A DNA stretch of 42,415 nucleotides, from the NCBI GenBank assembly GCA_946411565.1, contig CAMKEM010000024.1, forward strand, positions 1 to 42,415, written 5' to 3'. The translations under genes were made by a program, and so were the position numbers. This document shows positions 40,816 through 42,415 of the stretch, piece by piece. The notes under the pieces are model-generated. The model saw nothing but the letters and a program-made list of their open reading frames with translations. It did not search any database and had not been told where the DNA came from. This DNA is from an uncultured Prevotellaceae bacterium (lineage in GTDB: Bacteria > Bacteroidota > Bacteroidia > Bacteroidales > Bacteroidaceae). Positions within the stretch are counted from its first letter, which is position 1. The number at the start of each line of letters is the position of its first letter.

Positions 40816-40823
40816 CAAAGGTA
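40816..40823 (-). promoter_or_regulatory. -7 element for the TPR/acetyltransferase operon
   Basis: The minus strand reads TACCTTTG. No clear -33 partner. Leader of about 110 bases containing the heptamer hairpin. Confidence 0.55.
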
Positions 40824-40885
40824 CTTTTTTTTGAGGATAAAAGCGAATAAATTACATATTTTTTCAACGAAATGTATCAAAAAAC

Positions 40886-40927
40886 GTGACAAAAGCGTGA
40901 CAGAAACAGTCGTCACAACCTTGTCAC
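40886..40927. promoter_or_regulatory. Double-dyad operator candidate (four GTGAC half-sites)
   Basis: GTGAC at 40886 and 40897, GTCAC at 40912 and 40923. The half-sites within each pair are 11 bases apart, and the whole is exactly symmetric about 40906.5. It sits just upstream of the -33 of the LiaF-like gene and about 63 bases upstream of the TPR-gene -7, between the divergent promoters. Confidence 0.75.
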
Positions 40928-40935
40928 GGCTATTT

Positions 40936-40967
40936 CTTGTATATATTTCAATATATTATTACCTTTG
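40936..40967 (+). promoter_or_regulatory. Promoter of the LiaF-like gene
   Basis: CTTG (40936-40939), 20 bases, TACCTTTG (40960-40967). It excludes the longer upstream start at 40937. Confidence 0.7.
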
Positions 40968-40999
40968 CAATCGAAAATAAAACCACAATAAAAAAAATT

Positions 41000-41554
41000 A
41001 TGAGAAGAATGATTATCGGTATCATTGTCTTAATCATTGGAGCAATGATGATGGCAAAGGCATTAGGCTACAACGAATTTGACCGTATTCTTGAAGCCGA
41101 CTGGAAGAAATACATCATTCCAGGTATAGTATTGCTGATTGGAGTAAAAATGGTATTTGGCTCAATAAGGGGTCATGAACACACAGCCAATATGAAGTTG
41201 TGTGAGATTCCAGAGGTTGCAGAAGGTGAACAACTCAAGATTTCCGCAGCATTCTCTGGCAATGCCTACAATCTGCGAGACGAAGACTTTCATGGTGCAA
41301 GAATTGATGCTTTCATGGGAGGTATAAGCATGGATCTGCGAGGTGCACATATCCATGACGGAAGTATCATGGACATTCACACCTTCATGGGTGGTGTGGA
41401 ACTAAAATTACCACAGGACATCGACCTTCAGGTACATAGTTCCTGCTTCATTGGTGGAGTAAACAATCCTTTCCCACGCACTCACAGCAAGGATGCAAAG
41501 CGACTCATCATCCATGCTAACTGCACAATAGGCGGGGTTGACATCAAATGCTAA
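41000..41554 (+). CDS. LiaF-like membrane protein (cell-wall stress response domain)
   Basis: A 184-residue protein. Two membrane helices (MIIGIIVLIIGAMMMAKAL, residues 4-22, and YIIPGIVLLIGVKMVFGSI, about 38-56) are followed by a soluble domain of short beta-helix-like repeats with the motif MGG: ARIDAFMGGISMDLRGA, IMDIHTFMGGVELKLP, SSCFIGGVNNPF, NCTIGGVDIKC. This is the layout of LiaF/VraT and DUF1707-DUF2154 proteins, which in Firmicutes restrain a cell-envelope stress kinase. No two-component pair is beside it, so the partner is unknown. The start at 41000 follows the promoter. An unusual 42-base symmetric operator lies just upstream. Confidence 0.87.
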   Translation: MRRMIIGIIVLIIGAMMMAKALGYNEFDRILEADWKKYIIPGIVLLIGVKMVFGSIRGHEHTANMKLCEIPEVAEGEQLKISAAFSGNAYNLRDEDFHGARIDAFMGGISMDLRGAHIHDGSIMDIHTFMGGVELKLPQDIDLQVHSSCFIGGVNNPFPRTHSKDAKRLIIHANCTIGGVDIKC

Positions 41555-41565
41555 GAATAAAATAA

Positions 41566-41600
41566 AAACTCACCTTACTTCGGTAAAGTGAGTTTCTTTT
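41566..41600. terminator. Bidirectional terminator with TTCG tetraloop
   Basis: AAACTCACCTTAC (41566-41578) pairs with GTAAAGTGAGTTT (41583-41595), one mismatch, around TTCG, with T- and A-rich flanks. It separates the convergent LiaF-like and lipoprotein genes. Confidence 0.85.
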
Positions 41601-41602
41601 TA

Positions 41603-42064
41603 TCAGCTTTTCTGAGCTGTGAATGAATAAGTATCCTCTCCAATAATCTCGATGTTCACAGAACCATTGCCCTTATCACGAATAGTGACTGTCCCAACAC
41701 CATCAAGCATATATACATCTCCACTCTTGGTATAATCTCCAGAAACGGTGTTAGCTGCACTCGTCTTCCATGACTTTGGCCAACAGCCAAATTCTCCACG
41801 TGTTGTAGCCGCACCAACCTTCCACGACTTTGGCCAACAGCCTCGTGTTATAGCAGCATCCTCTTGAGTACGCAATGTAATGATATACTTACCTGAGTTC
41901 GTAAACTCTACTGAGGCAACAGGGCAATCAGCATCTGTAACGTTGAAAACGGCGGCGTCATTATCGGCAACAACAATAACATCATCTTCAGAACTGCAAG
42001 ATGTAAACGTAACACAGAATGCCGACATCAGCATACATAGCGATAATAAAGCTTTTTTATTCAT
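41603..42064 (-). CDS. Small lipoprotein with duplicated GCWPKSWK motif
   Basis: A 153-residue lipoprotein: signal peptide ending in FTSC, lipidated Cys23, then an acidic linker (SSEDDVIVVADND). The centre holds GCWPKSWK at residues 75-82 and again at 93-100, an 18-residue (54-base) tandem repeat, both copies preceded by Thr-Arg-Gly. The C-terminal part (DVYMLDGVGTVTIRDKGNGSVNIEIIGED) is a beta-rich segment. No known family is recognised. With the exact repeat spacing and one cysteine in each unit, the pair could bind a ligand or form a disulfide. It has a consensus promoter and is a single-gene unit. Confidence 0.78.
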   Translation of the reverse strand: MNKKALLSLCMLMSAFCVTFTSCSSEDDVIVVADNDAAVFNVTDADCPVASVEFTNSGKYIITLRTQEDAAITRGCWPKSWKVGAATTRGEFGCWPKSWKTSAANTVSGDYTKSGDVYMLDGVGTVTIRDKGNGSVNIEIIGEDTYSFTAQKS

Positions 42065-42111
42065 TAGTATTAAGTATTAAATTAATGTTATAATATTTTA
42101 CTTATTGTGCA

Positions 42112-42143
42112 GCAAAATTACAAATAAATACTGAATACTCCAA
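42112..42143 (-). promoter_or_regulatory. Consensus promoter of the GCWPKSWK lipoprotein gene
   Basis: On the minus strand TTTG (42143-42140), 20 bases, TAATTTTG (42119-42112). Confidence 0.83.
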
Positions 42144-42228
42144 ATTTATTTGCTTTTTTCTTTAATTTTCACCCTTTCAGCCTTTTCCTAATATTAGCGA
42201 ACCGACGTTAAAATATAAAAAGATTAAA

Positions 42229-42285
42229 CGCAAAGACGCAAAGTCGCGAAGTTTTAAGCTCTGCGTCTTTGCGTCTTAGCGTTTT
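42229..42285. repeat. Octamer-array hairpin (3 x CGCAAAGA / TGCGTCTT)
   Basis: CGCAAAGA, CGCAAAGT, CGCGAAGT (42229-42252) and, inverted, TGCGTCTT, TGCGTCTT, AGCGTTTT (42262-42285). The flanking GATTAA and TTAATC also pair. Confidence 0.9.
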
Positions 42286-42317
42286 AATCTATTAATCTAT
42301 TAATTTCTTAATCTCTT
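42286..42317. repeat. Tandem octamer array, 4 x AATCTATT
   Basis: AATCTATT, AATCTATT, AATTTCTT, AATCTCTT. It is the reverse-complement class of the array at 19785-19816, and directly touches the stop codon of the following gene. Confidence 0.85.
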
Positions 42318-42415
42318 ATTCGATGCTGTTGATAGCGGTGAGTGATGAGTCGTTAGCGTGCTTGTTTACTGTGAGGTTCATGTCCTCAAGAGAAGAACAG
42401 CCAGCAAACATATTG
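42316..42415 (-). CDS. C-terminal end of a BspA-like leucine-rich-repeat protein (partial)
   Basis: Only the last 32 codons are in the window; the gene continues past the right edge. The visible sequence NMFAGCSSLEDMNLTVNK is the TpLRR/BspA repeat, in which F-x-x-CSSLE is diagnostic. It ends LTAINSIE. Such proteins are surface or secreted and often take part in adhesion. The strand and frame are fixed by the stop at 42316-42318. Confidence 0.75.
   Translation of the reverse strand, partial: NMFAGCSSLEDMNLTVNKHANDSSLTAINSIE

Larger units (their letters stand above)
42065..42315. other. Gap with promoter, repeats and octamer hairpin
   Basis: Holds the lipoprotein promoter, a third copy of CGAAYYSACGTTAA (42198-42211), an octamer hairpin (42229-42285) and an octamer array (42286-42317) that reaches the stop of the next gene. 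Confidence 0.65.

Overview
The window looks like chromosome of a Prevotella-type member of the Bacteroidales. The evidence is direct: many genes sit behind the Bacteroidetes promoter (TTTG, 19-21 bases, TAnnTTTG), Shine-Dalgarno sequences are weak or absent, and the gene content is typical of the order (fused single-chain PurL, ribonuclease Y, BY-kinase/polyprenyl glycosylphosphotransferase pair, BspA-type leucine-rich repeats, SusC-like N-terminal regulatory domain, many lipoproteins). I saw no rRNA, tRNA, CRISPR array, transposase or prophage gene.

Layout. 1-4.1 kb: an S41-type secreted peptidase and a leucine-rich-repeat lipoprotein. 4.5-9.8 kb (minus): queC, a small HAD hydrolase, a Wzc-like tyrosine kinase and the initiating sugar-phosphate transferase of an exopolysaccharide. 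9.9-12.9 kb (plus): a conserved unknown, a ZapB-like coiled coil, ZapA and ribonuclease Y. 13-18 kb: a BadF/N-acetylglucosamine-kinase-like ATPase (minus), an MscS-family channel and a cardiolipin-synthase-like phospholipase D enzyme. 18.4-23.7 kb: five co-oriented genes: circularly permuted ATP-grasp ligase, alpha-E protein, transglutaminase, and two AstE/AspA-family deacylase paralogues, one of which has lost its zinc histidines. 24-29 kb: secreted or membrane unknowns around an ammonium transporter. 29.2-33.1 kb: purL. 33.2-37.5 kb: a large membrane protein, a c-haem beta-propeller lipoprotein and a secreted unknown. 38-42.4 kb: an outer-membrane barrel, a GNAT acetyltransferase frameshifted by a 14-bp tandem duplication, a TPR sensor-like protein, a LiaF-like membrane protein with a striking double-dyad operator, a small lipoprotein with a duplicated GCWPKSWK motif, and the C-terminus of a BspA-like protein.

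The most unusual content is in the repeats. (1) A family of G/C-rich palindromic elements occurs between genes and, in frame, inside at least three protein genes (the kinase at 13.9 kb, the phospholipase D protein at 16.6 kb, the haem-propeller lipoprotein at 35.1 and 36.3 kb), apparently providing extra peptide and even rebuilding signal peptides. (2) A second class consists of short tandem arrays, usually four units of a 7-, 8-, 9- or 11-mer, often followed by their own inverted copy so that they fold into hairpins; small versions appear to have entered purL and the TPR gene in frame. Together these suggest active small-repeat colonisation of this genome. (3) The ATP-grasp/alpha-E/transglutaminase/deacylase cluster is a good candidate for a poorly characterised peptide-synthesis or protein-modification system. 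All functional statements come from reading motifs by eye; no database search was run.
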